A stretch of DNA of 64,000 bases, from assembly GCF_019039255.1 (NCBI RefSeq), contig NZ_CP077062.1, positions 3,286,001-3,350,000 on the forward strand, read 5' to 3'. A program made the position numbers and the translations under genes. The notes under the pieces were generated by a model that worked only from the letters and a program-made list of their open reading frames with translations, made no database searches and was not told the DNA's origin. Below are positions 34,233 to 45,044 of this stretch, in pieces. Position 1 is the stretch's first letter, and each line of letters opens with the position of its first letter. The stretch is from Nocardioides panacis. Its GTDB lineage: Bacteria > Actinomycetota > Actinomycetes > Propionibacteriales > Nocardioidaceae.

Positions 34233-34259
34233 GGGCTTCTCCGGTCTCGGTCTCGGGGG

Positions 34260-35262
34260 TCAGGCGGGGACGGGTACGTCGTGGGGCAGGTCGGTGGAGT
34301 GCCCGGGGAACACCGGGGCGTCGGGGTCGAGGTGCACGGCGGCGTTGTTCACGGCGGTCGCGACCTCGCCGAAGCCGACGGAGATCAGCCGGACCTTGCC
34401 GTCGTACTCGGTGATGTCGCCGGCAGCGAAGACGCCCGGCAGGTTGGTGCGCATGGCCGAGTCGACCACGAGGTGCCGGTTGTCGCGCAGCTCGACACCC
34501 CAGTCGCGCATCGGTCCGAGGTTCGCGGTGAACCCCAGCGCCGCGACGGCCCGCTGGCACGGCACGACGAGCGGGTCCTCGCCCTTGACGGTGATCTCGG
34601 CCTGCTCCAGGAGGTCGCCCCCCCGCGAGCCCGGTCACCTGCGCGTTGACGATCATCCGTACGTCGGAGGCGCGGACCTGCTCGACGCTGGCGCTGTGTG
34701 CGCGGAACGCCTCGCGCCGGTGCACCAGCGTGACGCTGGACGCGAGCGGCTCGAGCATCAGCGCCCAGTCCAGGGCGCTGTCGCCCCCGCCGACCACGAC
34801 CACGTCGCGGCCGACGTACTCCTGGCTGCTGGGCACGAAGTACTCCAGCCCGCGGCCGAGGAACTCCTCGCCGGCCGGGAGCGGCCGCGGCGTGAAGGTG
34901 CCGATGCCGCCGGTGACGACCAGCGCGCCGCAGGTGACCTCGGTGCCCGCGCTGGTGGTGACGTGCAGCCGGCCGTCGGCGAGGGTGCGCAGCTGCTGGG
35001 CCTCCTGGCCGAGGAGGTACGTCGGACCCTGCGCGGCGGCCTGCGCGACGAGCCCGCGGACCAGGTCGCGCCCGGAGATCGCCGGGAAGCCGGCCACGTC
35101 GTAGATCTGCTTCTCGGGGTACATCGCGGTGACCTGGCCGCCGACCTCGGACAGCGAGTCGACGACGGCGACGGACAGCCCGCGGACGCCCGCGTAGTAG
35201 GCGCCGTAGAGCCCCACCGGTCCGGCCCCCACGATCAGCAGGTCGACCTCGCGCGTGCTCAC
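34260..35262 (-). CDS. TrxR-like ferredoxin-NADP+ reductase (apparent frameshift)
   Basis: An FAD protein of about 333 residues once corrected. FAD site: [25 protein letters not shown] site: [17 protein letters not shown]-terminus: [20 protein letters not shown]. There is no thioredoxin-reductase CxxC, which fits the YumC-type ferredoxin-NADP+ reductases. The frame breaks at seven C (34618-34624); with six, [19 protein letters not shown] is continuous. GTG 35262 overlaps the TGA of the ligase gene (GTGA). It very likely reduces the adjacent ferredoxin. Confidence 0.87.
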
Positions 35263-36854
35263 GGGGCCACCTCGAGCTCGTCGGTCTGCGCCGGCGCCGG
35301 CTCGGCGGCGGGGTCGCCGCCGACGAGGTCGCGGACCTTGAAGCGCTGGAGCTTGCCGGTGGCGGTCTTCGGCAGGTCGCTGACGAACACCACCTTGCGG
35401 GGCGCCTTGAAGTGCGCCAGCCCGTCGCGGCACCAGGCGACCAGGTCGGCCTCGTGCAGGTCGGTCCCGGGTGCCACCACCACGACCGCGATCGGCTTGT
35501 CGAGGCCGTCGGCGTCGGGCACCCCGACCACCGCCGCCTCGCGCACCTCCGGGTGCTCCAGCAGCCGGCTCTCCACCTCGCCGGGCGAGACCCAGATGCC
35601 GCCGGCCTTGAGCATGTCGCTGTTGCGGCCCAGGCAGGTGTAGTAGCCCTCCGCGTTGCGGACGTAGGTGTCGCCGGTGACCAGCCACTCGCCCTGGAAC
35701 ACCTGACGGGAGGCGTCCGTGCGGTGCCAGTAGCCGAGCGCGATGGACTCGCCGCGCACGTGCAGCGCCCCGGGTTCGTCGTCGGGGACCAGCCGGCCCG
35801 CGGCGTCGCGGACCTCGACGTCGTAGCCCGGGACGGGCCGGCCGGTCGTGCCCGGACGGATGTCTCCAGGCCGGTTGGACAAGAAGATGTGCAGCGCCTC
35901 CGTCGAGCCGATGCCGTCGAGGATCTCCACCCCGAACCGGTCGGTGAAGCGGCGCTGCAGCGGGGCCGGCAGCGGCTCCCCCGCCGAGGCGCACATCCGC
36001 ACCGACGAGAACGCCTCGGCCGGCACGTCGCTGGCGGTCAGCGCGGCGTAGAACGTGGGCACCCCGAAGAACAGCGTCGGCCGGGCGCCCTCCAGCCGCT
36101 CGCGTACGACGTCCGGGCTCGGCCGACGGGGCTCCAGGACGGTCGAGGCGCCCACCGAGAGCGGGAAGAACACCGTGTTGCCGATGCCGTAGGCGAAGAA
36201 CATCTTGGCGACCGAGAACGTGGTGTCGTCGGGGGTGATGGCCAGCACCTGGGCGCCGTACGTCTCGCAGACGTGCCGGATGTTGGCGTGCCGGTGCATC
36301 GCCGCCTTGGGCAGCCCGGTCGTGCCGGAGGTGTAGAGCCACAGCGCCCACGAGTCGTCGACGGTCGGGGCGATGCTGCCGTCGCCGTCGCGCCCGAGCG
36401 CCGTCAGCTCGGCCCACGAGTGCCCGGCGACCCGGTCCGGCAGCACCAGGCGTCCCTCCCCCGCCAGCACGGCGTGCTCCACGTCCGGCGCGGCGGCGAC
36501 CGCCTCGCCGACGGCGCCGGCGAACTCCGGGGTGGCCAGCACGACCCGCGCGCCGGAGTCGGCCATGATCTTGCCGAGCTCCGCGCCGGTGAACATCGTG
36601 GAGACCGGCACCGCGACCAGCCCGGCCCGGAACGCGCCCAGGATCCCGGTGAGCATCGGGACCTCGTCGCTCATCACCAGCATCACCCGGTCGTCGCGGC
36701 GCAGGCCGAGCCCGCGCAGGCCGGCGGCGGCGACCGCGGTGCGCTCGTCCAGGTCGGCGTAGGTCAGCGTCTCCGACGCGATCACCGCCGTGCGGTCGCC
36801 GGACCCGCTGGTGACGTGCCGGGAGACGAGGTACTCCGCCGCGTTGAACCCCAT
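35259..36854 (-). CDS. Benzoate-CoA ligase
   Basis: Activates benzoate to benzoyl-CoA with ATP, the entry step of the box pathway. The 531-residue product is an ANL-family enzyme. AMP-binding motif LYTSGTTGLPKAAMH sits near residue 175; DGIGSTEALHIFLSNRPGDI is characteristic of benzoate-type ligases; YTCLGRNSDMLKAGGIWVSP and the C-terminal KTATGKLQRFK with the catalytic Lys follow. The start is ATG 36854 (MGFNAAEYLVSRH), 5 bp after the boxC stop. The reductase gene overlaps its stop. Confidence 0.9.
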   Translation of the reverse strand: MGFNAAEYLVSRHVTSGSGDRTAVIASETLTYADLDERTAVAAAGLRGLGLRRDDRVMLVMSDEVPMLTGILGAFRAGLVAVPVSTMFTGAELGKIMADSGARVVLATPEFAGAVGEAVAAAPDVEHAVLAGEGRLVLPDRVAGHSWAELTALGRDGDGSIAPTVDDSWALWLYTSGTTGLPKAAMHRHANIRHVCETYGAQVLAITPDDTTFSVAKMFFAYGIGNTVFFPLSVGASTVLEPRRPSPDVVRERLEGARPTLFFGVPTFYAALTASDVPAEAFSSVRMCASAGEPLPAPLQRRFTDRFGVEILDGIGSTEALHIFLSNRPGDIRPGTTGRPVPGYDVEVRDAAGRLVPDDEPGALHVRGESIALGYWHRTDASRQVFQGEWLVTGDTYVRNAEGYYTCLGRNSDMLKAGGIWVSPGEVESRLLEHPEVREAAVVGVPDADGLDKPIAVVVVAPGTDLHEADLVAWCRDGLAHFKAPRKVVFVSDLPKTATGKLQRFKVRDLVGGDPAAEPAPAQTDELEVAP

Positions 36855-36859
36855 CGCGC

Positions 36860-38563
36860 TCACACCCGCTGGTAGCTGTAGCTGCCGCGCTGCCCGGAGC
36901 CGTAGCGCCGCAGCGCCCCCTCCGGTCCCGACGCGTTCGGCCGGATGAAGATCCAGTTCTGCCAGGCGGTCAGCCGCCCGAAGATCTTGGTCTCCATCGT
37001 CTCGGGGCCGACGAACCGGTGGTTGGCCTCCATGCCGGTCAGCGCGTCGGGCGAGAGCGAGGCCCGCTCCTCCAGCACGATCCGGATCTCGTCCTCGAAG
37101 TCGATGTCGTCCAGCGCCATCGTGACCAGGCCGGCGGAGTCCGCGGCCTGCGCGTCGAGCCGCTCGCCGGCGTGCGTGCGGGCGTTCTCGACCTGGTCGT
37201 CGTGGCCCCAGAACCGGGACTCCACGCGGGACAGCTCGTTGCCCATCGGGAAGCGCCCGTCGTTGCTGGCGGTGAGCACCAGGACGGCCGGCTCCGCGTC
37301 CGGGTCCACGTCCTCGTAGACGCCCTCGAGCATGTACTGCCGGTCGCAGGCCAGCGCGAGCTCGAGCAGGAACCCGGCGAAGCAGCTGCCCGGCTCGATC
37401 ACGGCGACCAGGCTGCGGCTGGTGACGTCGAGCCGCTTGAGGGTGCGCTTGAGGTACTGCGTCGTCTCGTGCACGAACCAGTCCCCGGCCAGGTCGCCGA
37501 GCTGCGCGTCGTACGCCAGCACGCGGTCGACGTCGCCGCGGGTGCGCAGCACCCAGGTGCCGAGCTCCTGCTCGTTGGTGCGCAGCCGCAGCACCAGGTC
37601 GTCGAGGGCCCGGGTGACCGCGAACGGCCACCAGTCCACGCCCTGCGCCAGCACGGCGGCCGCGTCGCCCGGCGGTTCCTCGGCGGGGCCGTGCACGGTG
37701 ATCTCGACCCGCCGGTCGGTCCGGGAGAGCTCGGCGGTGACGAACGGGTAGCTGATCGTGTCGCCGTCCTCGGTCCGGTCCAGCGGGGTCAGCGTGATGC
37801 CCTCGCCGGGGCGCCGGGACGAGGCGTCGGCGGCCTCCCGGGCCCGGCGCGCGATCTCCTCGTCCCAGCCCTGCCGGGCGACCGTGCCGTCGACGAGCCC
37901 CCACTCGACGGCGGTGGCCCCCCGGTAGCCCTCGGACTTGGTGGCGAACAGGTCGGCCCGGTCCTTGCGGACGTGCCGCTTGTCGACCACCCGGGTCAGG
38001 CCGCCGGTGCCGGGCAGCACGCCGAGCAGCGGGACCTCCGGGAGCGAGACGGTCGAGGCGCCGTCGTCGATCAGCACGATCTCGTCGCAGGCCAGCGCCA
38101 GCTCGTAGCCGCCGCCGGCCGCGGTGCCGTTGAGCGCGGCGATCCAGGTCTGCCCGGACGTGTCGTGCGCGTCCTCGATGGTGTTGCGGGTCTCGTTGGT
38201 GAACTTGCAGAAGTTCACCTTCCAGGCGTGGCTGGACTGCGCGAGCATCCGGATGTTCGCGCCGGCGCAGAACATCTTCTCCAGGCCGCCGGTCATCACG
38301 ACCGCCTTGACCCCGGGGTGCTCGAAGCGCAGCCGCTGCACGGCGTCGTACAGCTCGATGTCGACGCCGAGGTCGTAGGAGTTCATCTTCAGCGCGTAGC
38401 CCTCGACCAGTCCGGCGTCCTCGTCGACCTTCAGGGTCACCGTCGCGACGTCGCCGTCGACGTCGAGCCGCCAGTGCCGGTAGCGGTCGGGGGCGGTGTC
38501 GAAGTCGACCACCGGGATCGCGGGGGCCTGCTGGTCGGCTTCCGGGGTGTCCAGAACAGTCAC
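36860..38563 (-). CDS. boxC: 2,3-epoxybenzoyl-CoA dihydrolase BoxC
   Basis: Cleaves 2,3-epoxybenzoyl-CoA with two waters to 3,4-dehydroadipyl-CoA semialdehyde and formate. The 567-residue protein has an N-terminal crotonase domain with FCAGANIRMLAQSSHAWKVN, FTNETRNTIED and ALNGTAAGGGYELALACDEI, typical of BoxC, and a second crotonase-like half (SLVAVIEPGSCFAGFLLELA). I start at GTG 38563, 8 bases after GGATGAGG; the frame extends to 38644 across the predicted promoter. It heads the leftward operon boxC, ligase, reductase, ferredoxin, amidohydrolase, DUF6158. Confidence 0.93.
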   Translation of the reverse strand: MTVLDTPEADQQAPAIPVVDFDTAPDRYRHWRLDVDGDVATVTLKVDEDAGLVEGYALKMNSYDLGVDIELYDAVQRLRFEHPGVKAVVMTGGLEKMFCAGANIRMLAQSSHAWKVNFCKFTNETRNTIEDAHDTSGQTWIAALNGTAAGGGYELALACDEIVLIDDGASTVSLPEVPLLGVLPGTGGLTRVVDKRHVRKDRADLFATKSEGYRGATAVEWGLVDGTVARQGWDEEIARRAREAADASSRRPGEGITLTPLDRTEDGDTISYPFVTAELSRTDRRVEITVHGPAEEPPGDAAAVLAQGVDWWPFAVTRALDDLVLRLRTNEQELGTWVLRTRGDVDRVLAYDAQLGDLAGDWFVHETTQYLKRTLKRLDVTSRSLVAVIEPGSCFAGFLLELALACDRQYMLEGVYEDVDPDAEPAVLVLTASNDGRFPMGNELSRVESRFWGHDDQVENARTHAGERLDAQAADSAGLVTMALDDIDFEDEIRIVLEERASLSPDALTGMEANHRFVGPETMETKIFGRLTAWQNWIFIRPNASGPEGALRRYGSGQRGSYSYQRV

Positions 38564-38598
38564 GGCGTGCACCTCATCCTTGGCGTGTGGTGCACAAC

Positions 38599-38641
38599 AC
38601 TCTACGCTGGACTCGAAGATCGTCAAGACTTTGTCGACTGT
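38599..38641 (-). promoter_or_regulatory. boxC promoter with shared box element
   Basis: On the minus strand -35 TTGACG (38621-38626) and -10 TAGAGT (38599-38604) are 16 bp apart and about 35-60 bp before the boxC start. The element ACAGTCGACAAAGTCTTG (38624-38641) overlaps the -35. The same element, 17 of 18 bases identical, occupies the same place before boxB. The divergent paaX gene begins 104 bp to the right, so its product is the first candidate regulator. Confidence 0.6.
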
Positions 38642-38745
38642 CATTCCCAGGGACCGGCGGCGTCCGGTGCGACAATTCGGGGCGGCCGGTCACCGGACCG
38701 GCCGACGTCGCCCGCGACCGCGTCGCCGACCGGAGAGGAGCCGCC

Positions 38746-39609
38746 GTGTCCGAGCCGAGCGTCGCCTCCTCGCGCCGCCGCGAGGTGGGCTCCGCCAGCG
38801 CCCGCTCGCTGCTGCTGACCGTGCTCGGCGAGTTCGTGCACCCGCGGCACTCCTCGGTGTGGACCGCGACCCTGCTCGAGGCACTGGGCAGCCTCGGGGT
38901 GGAGGAGAAGTCCGCCCGCCAGGCCCTCTCCCGTACGGCGAGCGAGGAGCTGCTGGTCTCCTCGCGGCACGGCCGGCGGGTGCTCTGGGAGCTCACCCCT
39001 GCCGGGGCCGAGCTGCTCGAGGAGGGCACCGCCCGGATCTACGGGTTCCTGCGGGAGCGGCACCCGTGGGACGGCCGCTGGCTGGTGCTCAGCGTGCCGA
39101 TCCCGGAGACCCAGCGGCAGCTGCGGCACCGGCTGCGCACCCGGCTGACCTGGCTCGGCCTCGGCTCGCCCACCTCCGGGCTGTGGGTCAGCCCCGACGC
39201 CACCAAGGCCCACGACGTGCACGAGGTGGTCCGGGACCTCGGGCTGGAGGCGCAGGCCTTCGCCTGGGTGGGCCCGGCCAGCGGCGTCGGCGACGAGAGC
39301 CGGCTGCTCGCCGACGCCTGGGACCTCGCCGACGTCGAGGACCGCTACCTCGGCTTCCTCGACGCGTTCGCGACCCGCGAGGCCGGCTCCCCCGCCGACG
39401 CGTTCGCCGCCCAGGTCGAGATGGTCCAGGAGTGGCGGCGCTTCCCGTTCCTCGACCCGGACCTCCCCGGCGAGCTGCTCGACCACGACTGGCCCGGGCC
39501 GCGCGCGGGCGCCGCCTTCCACGACCGGCATGCCGCCTGGCACGCCGCGGCACAGGCCGAGTGGGACCGGATGGACGGCGCGGCCGGCCCGCGGCCCTCG
39601 GCGACCTGA
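38746..39609 (+). CDS. PaaX family transcriptional regulator
   Basis: A 287-residue regulator. The N-terminal winged helix follows the PaaX pattern (SARSLLLTVLGEFV, SLGVEEKSARQALSRTASEELL), the middle has WDGRWLVLSVPIPETQRQLRHRLR, and the C-terminal part FVWVG-like AFAWVG and FLDAFATREAG. PaaX proteins repress aromatic-CoA operons and respond to the CoA ester; phenylacetyl-CoA is the classic ligand, so benzoyl-CoA is a fair guess here. GTG 38746 follows GGAGAGGAG. It is divergent from boxC. Confidence 0.88.
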   Translation: MSEPSVASSRRREVGSASARSLLLTVLGEFVHPRHSSVWTATLLEALGSLGVEEKSARQALSRTASEELLVSSRHGRRVLWELTPAGAELLEEGTARIYGFLRERHPWDGRWLVLSVPIPETQRQLRHRLRTRLTWLGLGSPTSGLWVSPDATKAHDVHEVVRDLGLEAQAFAWVGPASGVGDESRLLADAWDLADVEDRYLGFLDAFATREAGSPADAFAAQVEMVQEWRRFPFLDPDLPGELLDHDWPGPRAGAAFHDRHAAWHAAAQAEWDRMDGAAGPRPSAT

Positions 39610-39828
39610 CCCGTCCCGGCCCGTCCGGGCGGACGGCACGCCCGGGGCGCGGATGAACCCGGCCGAGGTCGGGACGTGCGCCGGAGCCTGCTGAGCCGCA
39701 CCTGCCGGGCGGTCTAGTGACCCTGGACACGGCCGCTTGTGTCACCTAAGTTCGAAACGTCGGGTTGGGAGGTCAGCCTGTGGCCGTTTTCTCAGGCCGC
39801 GAACCCTCCTGACCAAGGGAGATCGGAC

Positions 39829-40249
39829 ATGTCGGTCAACCACCACTTCGACACCGATGCCCCCCCGGCCGGTCGGCGACCGGCTGCTGGACTCGCTCCA
39901 CCAGTGGCGCTACGCGGACCTGACCGACGGGCCGGAAGCCCTCGACCACGAGCTTCGGGCCATCGACGCCCACCGCCCCGTCATCGAGCACGCCAAGGGC
40001 GCGTTGATGCTGCGCTACGGGATCGACTCCTACCAGGCGTTCGCGGTGCTGGTGCGCTGGGCCCGGGTGACGCACACGCCGGTGCACACGGTCGCCCACA
40101 CGCTGGTGCACGGCATCTGCGAGGGAAGTCCGCGCACCGAGGCGCTCCAGGGGCCGTTGATGCGGTGGATGGAGAACCGGCTCCGGGTCCACGACCCGGA
40201 GCCCGCGGGGACCCCGGAGCCGTCCGACTGGTCACGCAGCGACGACTGA
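39829..40249 (+). CDS. ANTAR domain protein (apparent frameshift)
   Basis: Predicted RNA-binding antiterminator of about 139 residues. The ANTAR core is VIEHAKGALMLRYGIDSYQA with AFAVLVRWARVTHTPVHTVA. The frame with the good start (AAGGGAGA, then ATG 39829, MSVNHHFDTDAPP) breaks at seven C in 39860-39866; with six it joins RPVGDRLLDSLHQWRYADLT and the ANTAR part. No sensor domain is present. The adjacent gene on the other strand encodes a GAF-ANTAR protein, so the two may belong to one regulatory theme. Confidence 0.78.
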
Positions 40250-40262
40250 GACTCGCGCCCGC

Positions 40263-40949
40263 CTACTCCGGCGTCTGCCGGGTGCGCACCAGCTCGTCGG
40301 CCACCAGGTGCAGCCGGACGTTGCGGTGCTGGGAGACCCGGCGGAGGACGGCGAAGGCGTCCGAGGCCGAGAGGTCGAACCGCTCCATCAGGATGCCCTC
40401 GGCCCGGCCGATCACCGTCCGGTTGTCGATCGCGGTCTCGAGGTGCTCGACGTTCTCCGCCGCGGCGAGCGCGACGGCCACGTGAGCGGCCAGCGCGTGG
40501 CCGTCGTAGACGTCGTCGGCGTTGAACGCGTCGAGCTTCCTGGCGTAGAGGTTCAGGGCACCGAGCGTGTCCGCGGTCGTGAAGAGCCGGAAGCTCACGA
40601 TGCTGAGCGCCCCGACCTCCGAGGCGACGAGCGGTCCCCAGCGGGGCCAGCGGGGGTCCCGGGCCAGGTCGCTGCTGCACACCGTCTCGTGGTTCCGGAG
40701 CGTGTCGAAGCAGGGCCCCTCCTTGAGCTCGAACTGCAGCTCGTCGACCCGCCGCAGCACCTCGTCGCTGGCGGCGGGGGTGTCGATGCCGGTGCGGTGG
40801 ACGAGGGAGATGCCGACCAGGTCGCACCCGTGGATCAGCTCGGTGGCGACGGAGACGACGCGGTCGAGCGTCTCCCGCGTGCTCGACGAGCCGTGCATCG
40901 CGCGCGCCGCGTCCGCGAGCTGGGTCGCGAAGCCGGCGGTCGGGTCCAT
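40263..40949 (-). CDS. GAF and ANTAR domain-containing regulator
   Basis: A 228-residue protein. Residues about 10-150 form a GAF sensor domain (VATELIHGCDLVGISLVHRTG, FELKEGPCFDTLRNHETVCSSDLA). Residues about 165-225 form an ANTAR RNA-binding domain (NRTVIGRAEGILMERFDLSA, AFAVLRRVSQHRNVRLHLVA). ATG 40949 follows GGAGGATC. Such proteins bind paired hairpins in mRNA leaders and prevent termination; ligand and targets here are unknown. It faces the smaller ANTAR gene, with only 13 bp between stops. Confidence 0.88.
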   Translation of the reverse strand: MDPTAGFATQLADAARAMHGSSSTRETLDRVVSVATELIHGCDLVGISLVHRTGIDTPAASDEVLRRVDELQFELKEGPCFDTLRNHETVCSSDLARDPRWPRWGPLVASEVGALSIVSFRLFTTADTLGALNLYARKLDAFNADDVYDGHALAAHVAVALAAAENVEHLETAIDNRTVIGRAEGILMERFDLSASDAFAVLRRVSQHRNVRLHLVADELVRTRQTPE

Positions 40950-41001
40950 TCTTCGGATCCTCCGCTGGTCCCGGGGTGCGGGCAAGCCCGCGGGCACCCG
41001 G

Positions 41002-41496
41002 CTAGACACCGCCCGGCGGACGGCCGCTCGCCCGCAGCGTCCCGGCGCCCGGACCGAGGGCCGACCACGGCGCCGGTACGTCGAGCACGGCCAGCGCCGA
41101 GGTGGGCAGCCGCACGTGCTCTCCGGTGAGGTGCTCGACGAGCTCCTCCAGACCGGGGTTGTGGCCGACCAGGAGCACCGTCGCCGTGGCCTCGGGCAGG
41201 TCGGCGAGCACCGCGAGCAGCTCGGCCGGCGACGCGGCGTACACCCGGTCCTCGACGCGGGTCGGCGGCGTCCCCGGCAGCTCGGCCGCGACCAGGTCCC
41301 ACGTGCGGCGGGCGCGGACGGCCGGGGACACCACGACGAGGTCCGGGACGGGACCGTGCTCGGCCAGCCACCGCCCGGCCTCCGGCGCCTGGCGTCGCCC
41401 CCGGCCGGACAGCGGGCGGTCCCGGTCGGGCTGCCCCGGCGTCGACCAGTCGGACTTGGCGTGCCGCAGCAGGACGAGGGTGTGGCGGGTGCTCAC
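41002..41496 (-). CDS. SixA-type histidine phosphatase
   Basis: A 164-residue phosphohistidine phosphatase-like protein of the RHG fold. The catalytic motif is LVLLRHAKSDWSTPGQPDRD; the second His lies in VLLVGHNPGLEELVEHL. GTG 41496 is the start. It is downstream of the GNAT gene on the same strand with a 13-bp gap, so it probably belongs to the boxB transcript. Its target is unknown. Confidence 0.86.
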   Translation of the reverse strand: MSTRHTLVLLRHAKSDWSTPGQPDRDRPLSGRGRRQAPEAGRWLAEHGPVPDLVVVSPAVRARRTWDLVAAELPGTPPTRVEDRVYAASPAELLAVLADLPEATATVLLVGHNPGLEELVEHLTGEHVRLPTSALAVLDVPAPWSALGPGAGTLRASGRPPGGV

Positions 41497-41509
41497 GGCC
41501 GGGTCCCGC

Positions 41510-42075
41510 TCAGTACTGGTGCTCGTCGACGTCGACGTAGCCGCCGGACTCCTCGTGACCGGGCGCGCGGTCCCCGTCGGCGGAGGGGTCGTAGGCGCGC
41601 GACGGCGCGGGCTCGGCCTTCGAGGGCCCGCCGCCCGGGGCCGGGCGCTGGTCGTCGGCCCCGACCCGCTTGCGCAGCGTGGTGTCCGTCGTGGAGCCGC
41701 GGTAGCCGCGCACCGCCAGCCAGTCGTGCACGTCGTCGCGCTGCGGGTGGGTGCCGCGGACCGTGTTGTAGACGTAGTTGAGGCCGCGTCGGGCCGCCTC
41801 GTCCTCGAGCCGGTCGAGCACGAAGGAGCCGACGCCGCGGCGCTGCGCCGTGGCGTCCACGGCGAGCAGGATCTCCGCGTCGCCGCCCCAGGTCGCGTCG
41901 AGCCAGCCGTAGCCGACGACCACGCCGTCCGCGGTGCGTGCGTCCCACCAGTCACCCGGCAGCTCGGCCCCGTCCGGGTAGGACACGTCGAGCGCCCCCG
42001 CGGGGGCCGAGCCGATCACGCGCTGCTTGTCGGCGTCCCAGGTCGGGCTCGGCTCGTGGTGCCAGGTCAGCTCGC

Positions 42076-42079
<4 letters not shown>
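41510..42079 (-). CDS. GNAT family N-acetyltransferase
   Basis: A 189-residue acetyltransferase. The acetyl-CoA loop is seen as LLAVDATAQRRGVGSFVLDRL, and the last 50 residues form a Pro/Asp-rich tail (PSKAEPAPSRAYDPSADGD). GTG 42079 overlaps the boxB stop (GTGA), so it is co-translated with BoxB. Substrate unknown; one possibility is control of CoA-pathway enzymes by acetylation, which is only a guess. Confidence 0.78.
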
Positions 42080-43569
<1,490 letters not shown>

Positions 43570-43600
43570 CACGGCTCCTGTCGATGGGGCTTCCCTCTAA

Positions 43601-43644
43601 GTTCTACACTTCCTTTGCGAACAGGACAAGAGTTTGTCGACTGT
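43601..43644 (-). promoter_or_regulatory. boxB promoter with shared box element
   Basis: On the minus strand -35 TTGTCC (43624-43629) and -10 TAGAAC (43601-43606) are 17 bp apart, about 32-60 bp before boxB. The element ACAGTCGACAAACTCTTG (43627-43644) overlaps the -35 exactly as at boxC. The divergent thioesterase gene starts 49 bp to the right and may share this control. Confidence 0.6.
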
Positions 43645-43692
43645 TTCTGCCCCGTCGCACGTCCGCTGCCGGGCGGCCGGGATACTGCGGGC

Positions 43693-44109
43693 ATGAGCGA
43701 CTCTCGTGTGGACGGCCTGCTGGACGACGACATCACCGGCGACTTCGTGCGACACCTCGGCGTCGAGTTCGGGGAGGTCACCGGCGACCGGGTGACCGCG
43801 ACCTGGACCGCGAAGCCCGACCTGCACCAGCCCTACGGCATCGTGCACGGCGGCGTGCACTGCTCGGTGATCGAGACGCTGGCCAGCGTGGGCGCCGCCG
43901 TCTGGATGGGCGAGCGCGGCAAGGTCGTCGGGGTCAACAACAACACCGACTTCTACCGCGCCGTCCGGACCGGCACGCTGACCTCGACGGCGACCCCGCT
44001 GCACCGCGGCCGCTCCCAGCAGGTCTGGCTCGTCGAGACCCTCGACCCGGACGGCAAGGTCGCCGCCCGCGGGCAGGTCCGGCTGCAGAACCTCTACCCC
44101 GAGGCCTGA
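43693..44109 (+). CDS. PaaI family (hot-dog) thioesterase
   Basis: A 138-residue acyl-CoA thioesterase. The signature is YGIVHGGVHCSVIETLASVG (catalytic Asp/Glu region and HGG), with NNNTDFYRAVRTGTLTSTAT. It starts at ATG 43693, divergent from boxB and next to the shared box element. It may release CoA from dead-end aromatic or dehydroadipyl-CoA esters, like PaaI in phenylacetate catabolism. It converges on the siderophore-interacting protein gene, with the two 3' ends overlapping by 16 bp. Confidence 0.88.
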   Translation: MSDSRVDGLLDDDITGDFVRHLGVEFGEVTGDRVTATWTAKPDLHQPYGIVHGGVHCSVIETLASVGAAVWMGERGKVVGVNNNTDFYRAVRTGTLTSTATPLHRGRSQQVWLVETLDPDGKVAARGQVRLQNLYPEA

Positions 44110-45044
44110 CCGGAGGCCGCCCGCAGCGCGCTCCCGGGCCGCTCGGCCGGCGTCTCACGCCAGTAGCCCATGAACGTCACCGCGCTGCGCGGCAGCCCCG
44201 CCGCCCCGACCAGGTGCCGCCGCAGGCCGCGCACCACGGCCGCCTCCCCCGCGACCCAGACGTACGGCGCCCCCGTCGGCCGCCCGCCGACGGCCGGCTC
44301 CCACAGCACCTCGTCCGGGTCGACGTCGGCGACCGGGCGGGACCCGCGTGCCGGGGCCACGGCCCGGACCGCCTCGGCGAGCAGCTCGCCGCGGGCGTGC
44401 GTCCCGCGCGCCAGCCAGGTCACCGCCACGTCGGCGTCGGTCCGCACGTCGAGGAAGTCCGCCGGGGCGGGCACCTCGAGGACCGCGCGCCCGTCGTACC
44501 CGGCGGGCAGGGTGGCCAGGACCGACGCGATCGCGGGCACGGCGGTCTCGTCGCCGACGAGCAGCAGCGGACCGGCGCCGGGGGCCGGCGGGGCCCACTC
44601 GATGCCGGCGTACTCCTCGCGGCGGCCGCGGCGCGGGCCGAGCAGGGTGACCCGGTCGCCGCGCTCCGCGGCGCACGCCCACGCCGACGCGGGGCCGGTC
44701 GCGCCGTGCAGCACGAAGTCGACGTCCACCTCGGTGCCCGTCCCGGACCCGCGGACGGCCCGCACCGTGTAGGTGCGCATCTCGCCGCGCAGCGCGGGGT
44801 CCCGCGCGAGCCACCGCGGGTACCAGCCCGGGGACAGGTCGCGGAGCGGCGGCGCGGCCCCGCCGGCCAGCGGCACGACGAGCTTGACCCGCTGGTCGCG
44901 CGGGCCGAGCGGGCCGCCGTCGTCGAAGCCGGCCAGGCAGTCGCCGCCGAACGTCACCCGCGCGAAGGTCGGCGACATCCGGTGCACGGCCCGGACCTCG
45001 ACCTCGAAGCAGGCCAGCGGGCTCTCCCCGGCCGGACCGGTCAT
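44094..45044 (-). CDS. Siderophore-interacting protein (ferric-siderophore reductase)
   Basis: Cytoplasmic FAD-dependent reductase that frees iron from imported ferric siderophores. The 316-residue product has the ViuB/SIP layout: [17 protein letters not shown], the flavin motif [46 protein letters not shown] and [19 protein letters not shown] 45044 overlaps the ATPase stop (ATGA). It is the last gene of the iron operon. Confidence 0.93.
   Translation of the reverse strand: MTGPAGESPLACFEVEVRAVHRMSPTFARVTFGGDCLAGFDDGGPLGPRDQRVKLVVPLAGGAAPPLRDLSPGWYPRWLARDPALRGEMRTYTVRAVRGSGTGTEVDVDFVLHGATGPASAWACAAERGDRVTLLGPRRGRREEYAGIEWAPPAPGAGPLLLVGDETAVPAIASVLATLPAGYDGRAVLEVPAPADFLDVRTDADVAVTWLARGTHARGELLAEAVRAVAPARGSRPVADVDPDEVLWEPAVGGRPTGAPYVWVAGEAAVVRGLRRHLVGAAGLPRSAVTFMGYWRETPAERPGSALRAASGQASG

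Noticed and set aside
33016-36417. Apparent fusion of ligase, reductase and amidohydrolase in one frame
   Set aside because: The ligase and ferredoxin genes are in other frames inside it; the real amidohydrolase and the first part of the reductase just happen to share a frame.
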